From Ancylobacter sp. WKF20 (lineage in GTDB: Bacteria; Pseudomonadota; Alphaproteobacteria; Rhizobiales; Xanthobacteraceae), in the NCBI RefSeq assembly GCF_029760895.1, contig NZ_CP121679.1, forward strand, positions 3,330,001-3,394,000: a stretch of 64,000 nt of DNA. Direction: 5' to 3'. Shown in pieces: positions 52,955 through 60,887 of this stretch (the stretch's first letter is position 1; each line of letters starts with the position of its first letter). Below the pieces are notes generated by a model that did not search any database, was not told the origin of the DNA, and saw nothing but the letters and a program-made list of their open reading frames with translations. A program made the translations under genes and the position numbers.

Positions 52955-54022
52955 TCAGGCCGCCTCAGGAAGCGGAAGCGAGGCCATGTCGATGACGAAA
53001 CGATAGCGCACATCGGCCTTTTCCAGCCGCTCGAACGCCGCGTTGATGTCCTCCATGCGGATCATCTCGACATCGGGCAGAACGCCGGCCTTGGCGCAGA
53101 AGTTCAGCATCTCCTGCGTTTCCGCGATACCGCCAATTGGCGAGCCGGCGATGCGGCGCCGGCCGAGCAGCAGTGGCACGGTGCTCGGCTCGGCCAGCGG
53201 GCCGATCTGGCCGACCAGCACTAGCGTCGCGTCGACATCGAGCAGCGGCACATAGGGGTTGATGTCGTGCTTCACCGGCACGGTGTCGATGATGAGATCG
53301 AAGCTGCTGGCGGCCTGCGCCATGGCCTGCGCGTCGCTCGACACCAGCAGGCGGTCGGCGCCCAGCGCCAGCGCGTCGGCTTCCTTGTCCCTGGTGCGGC
53401 TGAGCACCGTGACGTCCGCGCCCATGGCGGTGGCGAGCTTGACCGCCATATGGCCGAGCCCGCCGAGACCGACCACGCCGACGCGGCTACCCGGCCCGAC
53501 ATTCCAAGTGCGCAGCGGCGAATAGGTGGTGATGCCGGCGCAGAGCAGCGGCGCGGCCTTGGAAAGGTCCAGCCCTTCCGGCACGCGCAGCACGAATTCC
53601 TCGCGCGTCACCAGATGCTTGGAATAGCCGCCCTGGGTCGGCGCGGTCGGCTCGCAGGAAAAGCGGTCAGTGTCGCTATAGGTCTGCACCGGCCCCTTGC
53701 GGCAGAGCTGCTCGAGGCCTTTCCGGCACTGGTCGCAGCTCTGGCAGGAATCGACGAGGCAGCCCACCGCCACATGGTCGCCGACCGCGTAACGCTTGAC
53801 CTCATTTCCGACGGCGGTCACGCGGCCGATGATCTCGTGGCCGGGCACCAGCGGGTAGCGGCTCCAGCCCCAGTCATTGCGCGCCTGATGCAGGTCCGAA
53901 TGGCAAACGCCACAGAACAGCACCTCCATCGCCACATCGTTGGGCCGGAGTTCACGCCGCTCGAAATCATAGGAACTGAGCGGGGTCGTCTCCGAGCGCG
54001 CCGCATAGCCAACGGTCTTCAT
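52955..54022 (-). CDS. Zinc-dependent NADP alcohol/aldehyde dehydrogenase (YahK/CAD type)
   Basis: A 355-residue medium-chain dehydrogenase with intact catalytic zinc site (CGVCHSDLHQ; GHEIIG) and the four-Cys structural site CQSCDQC...C. The cofactor fold is VGLGGLGHMAVK. The sequence fits the YahK/cinnamyl-alcohol-dehydrogenase group that reduces aldehydes with NADPH. It is divergent from an MFS exporter, with two ATGA-N7-TCAT boxes between, so it belongs to the putative LysR regulon. Confidence 0.86.
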   Translation of the reverse strand: MKTVGYAARSETTPLSSYDFERRELRPNDVAMEVLFCGVCHSDLHQARNDWGWSRYPLVPGHEIIGRVTAVGNEVKRYAVGDHVAVGCLVDSCQSCDQCRKGLEQLCRKGPVQTYSDTDRFSCEPTAPTQGGYSKHLVTREEFVLRVPEGLDLSKAAPLLCAGITTYSPLRTWNVGPGSRVGVVGLGGLGHMAVKLATAMGADVTVLSRTRDKEADALALGADRLLVSSDAQAMAQAASSFDLIIDTVPVKHDINPYVPLLDVDATLVLVGQIGPLAEPSTVPLLLGRRRIAGSPIGGIAETQEMLNFCAKAGVLPDVEMIRMEDINAAFERLEKADVRYRFVIDMASLPLPEAA

Positions 54023-54348
54023 GGGCTTCTCCTGTGCTGTGCCGGGCCGCGCCGCCGCAGAGGCGCGGCGCCGGGATACCGCACCTGAATTAGGGCGCGC
54101 CGCCCGTCACGAGTAGAGCCGCCGCGACGCTAGCTCTCATGAAGGGCGTTCATCAATGGAAGCCGCGCATGCGAGTTTGCGCGCGATGGCCGGCGATTGA
54201 TGAGGCTCCCTCATCACGCCATGCGCCCTCCGGCCGGTAGTCCCCGGCCCGGCTGCCCCCTAGCCTCGATCCATCCCGCAGGCCGCGCCTCCCGCCACGC
54301 TGTTGCTCCGTGGCGACTGGCGCGCGCGCCCACTTCACTGGAATCATC
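54023..54348. promoter_or_regulatory. Divergent region with two ATGA-N7-TCAT boxes
   Basis: 326 bases without a gene between the alcohol dehydrogenase and MFS genes. It contains ATGAA-GGGCG-TTCAT at 54139-54153 and ATGAG-GCTCC-CTCAT at 54200-54214. The second is embedded in an 8-bp perfect palindrome (TGATGAGG/CCTCATCA). Their centres are 61 bases apart, near six helical turns, which suits a LysR tetramer binding two sites. No other strong signal was seen. Confidence 0.65.
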
Positions 54349-55557
54349 ATGCTGACCCACGATACGCCTGTCGCCGACGGCATGGCGGAGGCGACGGTCT
54401 CCCCTGCCGCGAACTGGGGCGCGGTCTTCGCGCTCTCGCTCTGCGTCTTCACGCTCATCGCCTCCGAATTCATGCCGGTGAGCCTGCTCACCCCCATCGC
54501 CACCGAACTGCGCGTCACCGAAGGGCAGGCCGGGCAGGCCATCGCCGTTTCCGGCGCCTTCGCCGTGGTGACGAGCCTGTTCATCACCGCCATCGCCGGC
54601 GGGCTGGACCGCAAGATCCTCCTACTGATCCTCACCGGCCTGATGATCCTCTCCGGCATCATCGTCGCCACCGCCCCGACCTACACCGTGCTGATGATCG
54701 GGCGCGCGCTGATCGGCATCGTCATTGGCGGCTTCTGGTCGATGTCGGCGGCGACCGCGATGCGGCTCGTGCCCAGCCCTCAGCTGCCGCGCGCGCTGGC
54801 CATCCTCAATGGCGGCAACGCGCTGGCGACCGTGGTCGCGGCGCCGCTCGGGAGCTTCCTCGGTGGGGTCATCGGCTGGCGCGGGGCGTTCTTCTGCGTC
54901 GTGCCGATCGCCGCGCTGGTGTTTTTCTGGCAGGCCGCCAGCCTGCCCACGATGCGGGTCGCACCGTCACCGGGTTCCGGGCACGTCTTCCGCCTGCTGC
55001 GCCGGCCGGTCGTCGCCTATGGCATGGCGGCGATGAGCCTGTTCTTCATGGGGCAGTTCACCCTGTTCACCTATCTGCGGCCGTTCCTCGAAACGGTGAC
55101 GCGAGCGGACCTCACGACCCTCTCGCTCCTGCTGCTGCTGATCGGGGTCACCGGCGTCATCGGCACGCTGCTGATCGAGCGCTTCGTGAAGACGGGGCTC
55201 TACCGCACGCTCATCGTCATTCCCGCGATGATGGCCCTCATCGCGGCGGCGCTGATCGGGTTCGGCACGTCGTTGATCGCTACCGCCGGCCTGCTCGGTG
55301 TCTGGGGCCTGCTCGCCACCTCGGCGCCGGTCGGCTGGTGGACCTGGCTGGCGCGGACGCTGCCGCGCGATGCGGAGGCCGGCGGCGGGCTGATGGTTGC
55401 CATGGTCCAGTTCGCCATCACGCTGGGCGCCACGCTCGGCGGCCTGCTGTTCGACACGAGCGGCTATGCAGCGACCTTCGGTGCCGCCGCCGGGATTTTG
55501 CTGATCGCCGCCGTGCTGGCCCTGCTCACCGGCCGACGCGCCTCGGCCACGAGCTGA
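54349..55557 (+). CDS. MFS transporter (AraJ/sugar-efflux/DHA1 type)
   Basis: A 402-residue transporter with twelve predicted helices. The first reads NWGAVFALSLCVFTLIASEF; the DHA1-type segment GRALIGIVIGGFWSM is present. ATG 54349 is chosen; the frame to GTG 54310 is possible. It is divergent from the alcohol dehydrogenase and preceded by two LysR-type boxes. It probably exports a small organic compound; the substrate is unknown. Confidence 0.84.
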   Translation: MLTHDTPVADGMAEATVSPAANWGAVFALSLCVFTLIASEFMPVSLLTPIATELRVTEGQAGQAIAVSGAFAVVTSLFITAIAGGLDRKILLLILTGLMILSGIIVATAPTYTVLMIGRALIGIVIGGFWSMSAATAMRLVPSPQLPRALAILNGGNALATVVAAPLGSFLGGVIGWRGAFFCVVPIAALVFFWQAASLPTMRVAPSPGSGHVFRLLRRPVVAYGMAAMSLFFMGQFTLFTYLRPFLETVTRADLTTLSLLLLLIGVTGVIGTLLIERFVKTGLYRTLIVIPAMMALIAAALIGFGTSLIATAGLLGVWGLLATSAPVGWWTWLARTLPRDAEAGGGLMVAMVQFAITLGATLGGLLFDTSGYAATFGAAAGILLIAAVLALLTGRRASATS

Positions 55558-55577
55558 GCGCCTCGGCCGGGGTGACC

Positions 55578-55617
55578 AAAAAGCGGCAGCCGCCCTCGTA
55601 GCGACGGGGGCGGCTGC
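55578..55617 (-). terminator. Intrinsic terminator between MFS and molybdenum hydroxylase genes
   Basis: A 14-bp stem (55586-55599 with 55604-55617, one G-U pair) closed by a four-base loop. On the minus strand it is followed within three bases by five U (A-run 55578-55582). It ends the minus-strand hydroxylase operon; on the plus strand it lacks a U-run but may still slow transcription of the MFS gene. Confidence 0.87.
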
Positions 55618-55669
55618 ATCTTCCGGTGCCGATGTTCGCGGGGCTTTGGCACCGAAAGCCGGAGAGAGC

Positions 55670-57907
55670 TCAGCCCGCAGTTCCCGTGAGCTTGGCGCGC
55701 GAGAGCGGCAGGCTGCGGATGCGTTGGCCGGTGAGCACCGAGGCCGCGTTCACCACCGCCGGCGGCACCCCCGGCAGGCCCGGTTCGCCAATGCCGCCCA
55801 TGGGCGCGCCGCTCTCGAGGATGCGGACATGCACCTTCGGCATCCGGTCGGGCGACAGGATCGGGTAGCCGTCATAGTTGCGGGCACGCGGCACGCCATT
55901 CTCGTAGATCACCTCTTCGAGCAGGGCGGAGGAGAGCCCGAGCGCCACCGCCGAATTCACCTGCGCCTCGATGATTGCCGGATTGACGATGCTGCCCGGG
56001 TCGATCGCCACCCAGACATGGTGGACGACGACCTCGCCGTCCCTCAGCGACACCTCGGCGATGGTCGCGACCTCGCTGCCGAAGGGCGAGGCCATGGCGA
56101 CGCCGCGCGCCCGGCGCGTGCCGTCCTCGGCGGTGAAGGGACCACGCTTCCAGCCGCCGGAAAGCGCCGCCACTGCCTCAATGAGGTTGCGATGGCGCGG
56201 GCTGTCCGCCAGCAGGCGCCGGCGCAGCTCATAGGGATCCTGCTTGCCGGCATCGGCCATCTCGTCGAAGAACGTCTCGTAGAAGAAGTCGTTCATCGAA
56301 TGCCCGACCGAGCGCCAGAAGCCGATGATGGTGGGATCATCGACATGGATATGGCCGACACGGCGGTTCGGGATCGCGTAGACCTTGCCGGCGATGCCTT
56401 CCACGGCCGAACTGTCGACCTTGTCGGCCGCGCGACCGAACCAGCGGCCGGTGGCGCCCTCGCCGACAGCCACCGCGCTCAACGCGACCGGCAGGCCGCT
56501 GGCGTCGAGGCCGGCGCGGAAGCGGGCGACGCTCATCGGCCGGAACGCATCGCGCAGGAACTCCTCCTCGCGCGACCAGATCACCTTGACCGGCCGTCCC
56601 GTGGCTTTCGCCAGCCGGATCGCCTGCTGGTAGGGATTGGCGGTCTGGTAGAGGAAGTGCCGGCCGAAGAAGCCGCCGAGGATCGGCGAGTGGATGATGA
56701 CCTTTTCGGGCGGAAGACCGGCGACCTTGGCCGCATCGGCCTGAAACATCTCCGGCGCCTGGTTGGGCGCCCAGACCTCAAGCGCTCCATCCGCGTTGAA
56801 CCGGGCAATGGCCGAGGGCGGCTCGAGCTGCGCATGGGAAAGATGCGGCGCATCGAAGCTGGCCTCGACGATGCGGGCAGCGCCTGCCAGTGCCGGGCCG
56901 ATATCGCCGTGGGTCTCGAAGGCAAGACCCTCGCCCCTGCGCGACTGGAGATCGGCGCGGTGCTTTTGCGAGGAATAGTCCGCCGGCATGACGCGGGCCG
57001 AGCTGTCGGGCTTCGCCTCGTCCCAGCTCACCTGAAGCGCCTCGACCGCGCGGCGGGCGCGCCACCAGCTGGAGGCGAGCACCGCGACCGCCCCTGGCAG
57101 ACGGTGAACCGAGTGGACGCCGGGCATCGCCCTGACCTCGGCCTCATTAGCGAGGGCAGCGGGCTCCTGGCCGAGCCGCGGCGCATGCTGGACGACAGCC
57201 TGCAGCATGCCCTCGACCTTCAGGTCGATGGCGTAGGTCGCCTTGCCGGTCGACTTGTCGCGGATGTCGATCCGGGCCACCGGCTTGCCGATCCAGCGGA
57301 AATCGGCGCGGGACCGCAGCGGGACATCCGCCGGCACCGGGAGCGCCGCGGCGGCGGTGGCGAGATCGCCATAGGGGATCGAGCGGTTGGACGCGGTGTG
57401 AATCACCAGGCCGGGCTGCGTCGAGAGCTCCGCCATCGGCACGCCGAGCTGGGTGGCGGCGGCCTGCAGCAGCATCCGGCGCGCGGCGGCGCCAAGCTTG
57501 CGCATCGTCTCATAGCTCATGCGCACCGACATGCTGCCGCCGGTGAAGCGGTAGCCGCCGATCAGCGTGTAGTCGGGACCGGGCGGCGCGCCTTCCACCA
57601 CGAATTGCGCGGGATCGACATCGAGCTCCTCGCCGACGATCTGCGCCATGGCGGTGAAGATGCCCTGCCCGCCCTCGATGAAGGCGCTGCGGAACAGCAC
57701 CGTGCTGTCCGGGCGGATCTGGATATAGGCGTTGACCCGCGTGCCCGGCACGATGGCGGGCGCTTCCTGGGCGACGGCACGTCCGCCCGCCGGCAGGGCG
57801 ACGCCCAGCACCAGCGCGCCGAGCGAGGCACCCAGAAAGCTGCGCCGCGACAGGTTGAGCGGCACGGCTTCCGGCGGGACGGTGGGGAGGGGGCTCATCT
57901 CGTTCAT
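55670..57907 (-). CDS. Molybdenum hydroxylase large subunit (IorB-like), Tat-exported
   Basis: A 745-residue molybdopterin-binding subunit of the xanthine dehydrogenase/aldehyde oxidase family. The N-terminus has a Tat signal (LNLSRRSFLGASLGALVLG), so the enzyme is periplasmic. Single-subunit Mo domains of this length with a Tat signal are typical of isoquinoline 1-oxidoreductase beta (IorB) and aldehyde-oxidising relatives. MGGIGEPGLPG near the C-terminus carries the conserved catalytic Glu. ATG 57907 with GAGGAG is preferred over GTG 57922. It pairs with the 2Fe-2S subunit encoded upstream; electrons probably go to cytochrome c. Confidence 0.88.
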   Translation of the reverse strand: MNEMSPLPTVPPEAVPLNLSRRSFLGASLGALVLGVALPAGGRAVAQEAPAIVPGTRVNAYIQIRPDSTVLFRSAFIEGGQGIFTAMAQIVGEELDVDPAQFVVEGAPPGPDYTLIGGYRFTGGSMSVRMSYETMRKLGAAARRMLLQAAATQLGVPMAELSTQPGLVIHTASNRSIPYGDLATAAAALPVPADVPLRSRADFRWIGKPVARIDIRDKSTGKATYAIDLKVEGMLQAVVQHAPRLGQEPAALANEAEVRAMPGVHSVHRLPGAVAVLASSWWRARRAVEALQVSWDEAKPDSSARVMPADYSSQKHRADLQSRRGEGLAFETHGDIGPALAGAARIVEASFDAPHLSHAQLEPPSAIARFNADGALEVWAPNQAPEMFQADAAKVAGLPPEKVIIHSPILGGFFGRHFLYQTANPYQQAIRLAKATGRPVKVIWSREEEFLRDAFRPMSVARFRAGLDASGLPVALSAVAVGEGATGRWFGRAADKVDSSAVEGIAGKVYAIPNRRVGHIHVDDPTIIGFWRSVGHSMNDFFYETFFDEMADAGKQDPYELRRRLLADSPRHRNLIEAVAALSGGWKRGPFTAEDGTRRARGVAMASPFGSEVATIAEVSLRDGEVVVHHVWVAIDPGSIVNPAIIEAQVNSAVALGLSSALLEEVIYENGVPRARNYDGYPILSPDRMPKVHVRILESGAPMGGIGEPGLPGVPPAVVNAASVLTGQRIRSLPLSRAKLTGTAG

Positions 57908-57918
57908 CGCGCCGCTCC

Positions 57919-58365
57919 TCACGCCTGCGCCGCGTGCCGGACGGCGGCGGCGATCGCGTTATAGGTGCCGCAGCGGCACAGATTGACCATGGCGGCGGCG
58001 ATATCCTCGTCGCTGGGCTTTGGGGTCTGCTTGAGCAGCCCGGTCGCCGCCATCACCTGGCCAGACTGGCAATAGCCGCATTGCGCGACCTGCTGCGACA
58101 CCCAGGCTTCAACGACCTTCTGCCCCACCGGATCCTGCGTCACCGCCTCGATGGTCATGATCTGGCTGCCCGCGACCGCGTCGACCGGCGTCACGCAGGA
58201 GCGGGTCGGCTGGCCATCCACCAGCACGGTGCAGGCACCACACTGAGCGAGGCCGCAGCCATATTTGGTGCCGGTAAGCCCGAGTTCATCGCGCAGCACC
58301 CAGAGCAGCGGCGTATCGGGCTCGCTGTCGAGGCGGTGCGTCTGTCCATTGATGGTGAGGTCCAC
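57919..58365 (-). CDS. Molybdenum hydroxylase small subunit, 2Fe-2S (IorA-like)
   Basis: A 148-residue protein with two 2Fe-2S clusters. The plant-type ferredoxin domain has Cys in YGCGLAQCGACTVLVDGQ and a following RSC; the C-terminal four-helix cluster is in QCGYCQSGQ and LCRCG. It transfers electrons from the Mo centre. GTG 58365 with GGAG upstream is chosen; TTG 58392 would add a short extension. It has no Tat signal of its own, so it would be co-exported with the large subunit. Confidence 0.9.
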   Translation of the reverse strand: MDLTINGQTHRLDSEPDTPLLWVLRDELGLTGTKYGCGLAQCGACTVLVDGQPTRSCVTPVDAVAGSQIMTIEAVTQDPVGQKVVEAWVSQQVAQCGYCQSGQVMAATGLLKQTPKPSDEDIAAAMVNLCRCGTYNAIAAAVRHAAQA

Positions 58366-58521
58366 CGTCAGTCTCCGTGCAAGAGGGCGCAAGACCGTCC
58401 GTGCGGCGCGGCCTGCGCGAGGCCAACACCCACGCGATCGCCGTCATGGCTTCCGTTTGGTCTGGTTCCAAATCTACGCGGTGACTGGCCGGCGCATTAG
58501 AGGCCCGCCTTGCTTGTCGCG

Positions 58522-58536
58522 ATGAGCCACGCTCAT
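58522..58536. promoter_or_regulatory. ATGA-N7-TCAT box upstream of the molybdenum hydroxylase operon
   Basis: ATGAG-CCACG-CTCAT, a perfect 5-bp-arm palindrome with T-N11-A spacing, about 160 bases upstream of the 2Fe-2S subunit start. It sits between that gene and the small membrane protein gene. Confidence 0.6.
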
Positions 58537-58546
58537 GAATGGGCGG

Positions 58547-58849
58547 TCAGAGCGGGCTGACAACCACGCGCTCCACCGCCCCGGCGCAGAGGGTCGTCCT
58601 GGCGCGGTTCATGCCGGAGCCGGACATATCCTCGTCCGCCGCGAGACCGGCGGCCACCGACGCATCGTCATCGTGGCGGCCGGGCGCGACGACCACGACG
58701 GGGGCGCCGACATCCTGCGCCACGCGGTCGCCCGCCGCGCTGTTGGGGAAGCACTGGACGAAAACGGCCGCGAGCACGATGGCCGCGAGCAGATAGCTCG
58801 TGCCGATGCGCCGGCCGTCGATGACATAGCGGTCGGGTTCATAGGACAT
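58547..58849 (-). CDS. Small predicted membrane protein (100 aa), unknown
   Basis: A short frame beginning MSYEPDRYVIDGRRIGTSYL with one hydrophobic helix (LLAAIVLAAVFVQCF) near residues 18-33, then a Gly/Ala-rich soluble tail. There is no strong Shine-Dalgarno. An upstream start at 58861 (MRKTMSYEP) is equally possible. It lies just upstream of the LysR box at 58522. No family recognised; it could be spurious. Confidence 0.45.
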   Translation of the reverse strand: MSYEPDRYVIDGRRIGTSYLLAAIVLAAVFVQCFPNSAAGDRVAQDVGAPVVVVAPGRHDDDASVAAGLAADEDMSGSGMNRARTTLCAGAVERVVVSPL

Positions 58850-58961
58850 GGTTTTTCTCATCCGTGGTGAGTGGCCCCCCAGCCGAAAATGTCGATCCCG
58901 CCCATCTACGTATGCGCGGCGGCGTTCGCACGCCGCTCGCCGAGATGTGAGCGGGTGGCGC

Positions 58962-59414
58962 TCAGCGCCGCGCCGTGGCGGTCAGCGGGAAGCGCCCGCG
59001 TGTCAGCAGCGGCGTCACCCCGCCCTCAAGCCGCCCCAGCCGGATCAGGCCGGGGGAATAGCGATAGCCGGCGTAATAAAAGACGAGATTGCCCCAGGGC
59101 GCGTAATAGGCGAGGTCGCCGGGCGCCTCTTCGGCGAACGGCCCACTCCCGGCCTCGGTGAGCTTGCACGGCAGATAGGCGATCTTCTCATTGGTCGCGT
59201 AGTCGTCGATCACCAGATCGAGCGGCAGCATCGCGGCGAACTCACGCGCCGCCGGCGTGTCGAACAGCGTCGCGGTGAAGGCGTGTTGGTCAAAGGCGAA
59301 GTCGACTTTCATGAACGCTCTCTCCGCGACCTGGCCAAGCGCGGGGCGTGCGCCGGCCGCAAGCGGCATGGCGACACCCATGGCAACCAGCCCCAACGCT
59401 CGCCGGCGCGTCAT
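58962..59414 (-). CDS. Cyclophilin-like fold protein, secreted (Tat-type signal)
   Basis: A 150-residue protein with a short twin-arginine-like N-terminus (MTRRRALGLVAMGVAMPLAA) and a mature cyclophilin-like domain (Cyclophil_like2/DUF369-type: FDTPAAREFAAMLPLDL; KIAYLPCKL; GDLAYYAPWGNL). Such domains lack clear isomerase activity and their role is unknown. A GTG start at 59441 is possible. An imperfect ATGA-N7-TCAT box lies about 135 bases upstream. Confidence 0.75.
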   Translation of the reverse strand: MTRRRALGLVAMGVAMPLAAGARPALGQVAERAFMKVDFAFDQHAFTATLFDTPAAREFAAMLPLDLVIDDYATNEKIAYLPCKLTEAGSGPFAEEAPGDLAYYAPWGNLVFYYAGYRYSPGLIRLGRLEGGVTPLLTRGRFPLTATARR

Positions 59415-59549
59415 CACCCTCGTCACGGTTTGCCTCTCCACGGCACGACCGCCCCTGCGCAGCGGGGACGGCCAGCCTCCCGGTTGTTCCGACCCTCAAT
59501 CTAACGGCGGAGGCGGCGCTGGATTAGAGGCTGGCTTCGGCATGGAGAT

Positions 59550-59564
59550 ATGAGCGCCGGTCAT
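59550..59564. promoter_or_regulatory. ATGA-N7-TCAT box upstream of the cyclophilin-like gene
   Basis: ATGAG-CGCCG-GTCAT, four of five arm positions paired. It is in the divergent region between the cyclophilin-like gene and the LysR gene. Confidence 0.5.
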
Positions 59565-59683
59565 CAATCGAGCCCCGCGTCATCCGCCATGACGGGTAAT
59601 AGGCTCGTGACCGCCGGATCATCGCCAACGCCCGCGACGCCGCTTCCTACCTTGCATTCATGAGGTACAATAGACCCTCTCTT

Positions 59684-59698
59684 ATGATGAGGGTTCAT
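59684..59698. promoter_or_regulatory. ATGA-N7-TCAT box overlapping the LysR gene's ribosome-binding site
   Basis: ATGAT-GAGGG-TTCAT, ending two bases before the ATG at 59701. The GAGGG inside it is the only Shine-Dalgarno-like sequence, so binding here would block the gene's own expression. Confidence 0.55.
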
Positions 59699-59700
59699 GG

Positions 59701-60594
59701 ATGGCGCGCGAGAACATCAATGACCTGCTGGCCTTCATCGCCGTGGCGCGGGAGCGCAGCTTCACGCGCGCCGCCGCGCGCATGGGCGTCTCGCAATCGG
59801 CGCTGAGCCACACCATCCGCCAGCTCGAGGCGCGCCTCGGCGTTCGCCTGCTGACGCGCACCACCCGGGCCGTCTCGCCCACGGAGGCCGGCGAGCGCCT
59901 GCTGGAGGGCATCGGGCCACATTTCGACGAGATCGAAGCCCAAGTCGACGCGCTGAATGCGCTGCGCGACAAGCCCGCCGGCACCATCCGCATCAGCGCC
60001 TCGGATTACGCCATCAGCAGCGTTCTCTGGCCGAAAATCCAGAGCTTCCTGCCCCGATTTCCCGACATCAAAGTCGAACTCACCCTCGATAACGGGCTGA
60101 CCGATATCGTGACGGAACGCTTCGATGCCGGTGTGCGCATGGGCGAGCAACTCGCCAAGGACATGATCTCCGCCCGCATCGGGCCGGATTTTCGTTTCAC
60201 CGTCGTGGGTTCGCCCGGCTATTTCGCCGCGCATCCGCGGCCCTCGCACCCCGAGGAACTCGTCCAGCACCGCTGCATCAATTACCGCTTCCAGACCTCA
60301 GGCGGCCTCTGGGCCTGGGAGTTCGAGAAGGACGGCCGAGAGCTCAAGATCCGCGTGGACGGCCAAGTGGCCTTCAGCAACATCTTCCACGTGCTGGACG
60401 CGGCCCTTGGCGGCGCCGGCCTTGGCTTTGTGCCGGAGGAGATCGCGCGCGATCACATCAGCGCCGGTAGGCTCATTCCCGTGCTGGAGGATTGGTGCGC
60501 CTATTGGGACGGCTTCTATCTCTACTACCCCAGCCGCCGCCAATCCTCGCCGGCCTTCGTGGCGCTTGTCGAAGCCCTGCGCCACCGCACGTGA
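59701..60594 (+). CDS. LysR family transcriptional regulator (oxidoreductase cluster)
   Basis: A 297-residue LysR protein. HTH at residues 20-40 (TRAAARMGVSQSALSHTIRQ) and a dimerisation helix; effector domain with ISASDYAISSVLWPKIQSFL near residue 100. It is the only regulator within the 52.9-62.8 kb oxidoreductase cluster, and an ATGA-N7-TCAT box abuts its start codon. It is the best candidate reader of the six boxes around it. The effector is unknown. Confidence 0.88.
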   Translation: MARENINDLLAFIAVARERSFTRAAARMGVSQSALSHTIRQLEARLGVRLLTRTTRAVSPTEAGERLLEGIGPHFDEIEAQVDALNALRDKPAGTIRISASDYAISSVLWPKIQSFLPRFPDIKVELTLDNGLTDIVTERFDAGVRMGEQLAKDMISARIGPDFRFTVVGSPGYFAAHPRPSHPEELVQHRCINYRFQTSGGLWAWEFEKDGRELKIRVDGQVAFSNIFHVLDAALGGAGLGFVPEEIARDHISAGRLIPVLEDWCAYWDGFYLYYPSRRQSSPAFVALVEALRHRT

Positions 60595-60783
60595 GGCGCG
60601 CCGTCTCTGGCTTGATGACGTGCCCGTCTTTCTCGACGCAGTCGATACCGGCCGCGTCGCGCATGCACTGCTCGGCGCAGCCTGACGCTGGCGATCGCCT
60701 GAACGTCTACGCTCTCGGCCCACCATAGGGCGGAAATGGAGCGGGCCTCAGACCACCATGTCGGCGAATGACCGATGCAATTG

Positions 60784-60798
60784 ATGAGAGGAGCTCAT
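60784..60798. promoter_or_regulatory. ATGA-N7-TCAT box upstream of the alpha/beta hydrolase gene
   Basis: ATGAG-AGGAG-CTCAT, a perfect 5-bp-arm palindrome 90 bases upstream of the hydrolase ATG. The 293-base gap it lies in (60595-60887) holds no convincing gene. Confidence 0.6.
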
Positions 60799-60887
60799 AA
60801 CGACGCGCGTTATCGAACGACTAGTGGCACGGGGCCACCCTCCTCACACTCCATCCCACGCCAGGTTCAACGTGATGGAGACACGCC

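Noticed and set aside
60601..60690. Short protein-like frame after the LysR gene
   Set aside because: No start with a ribosome-binding site, no recognised family, and it overlaps the LysR end in another frame.
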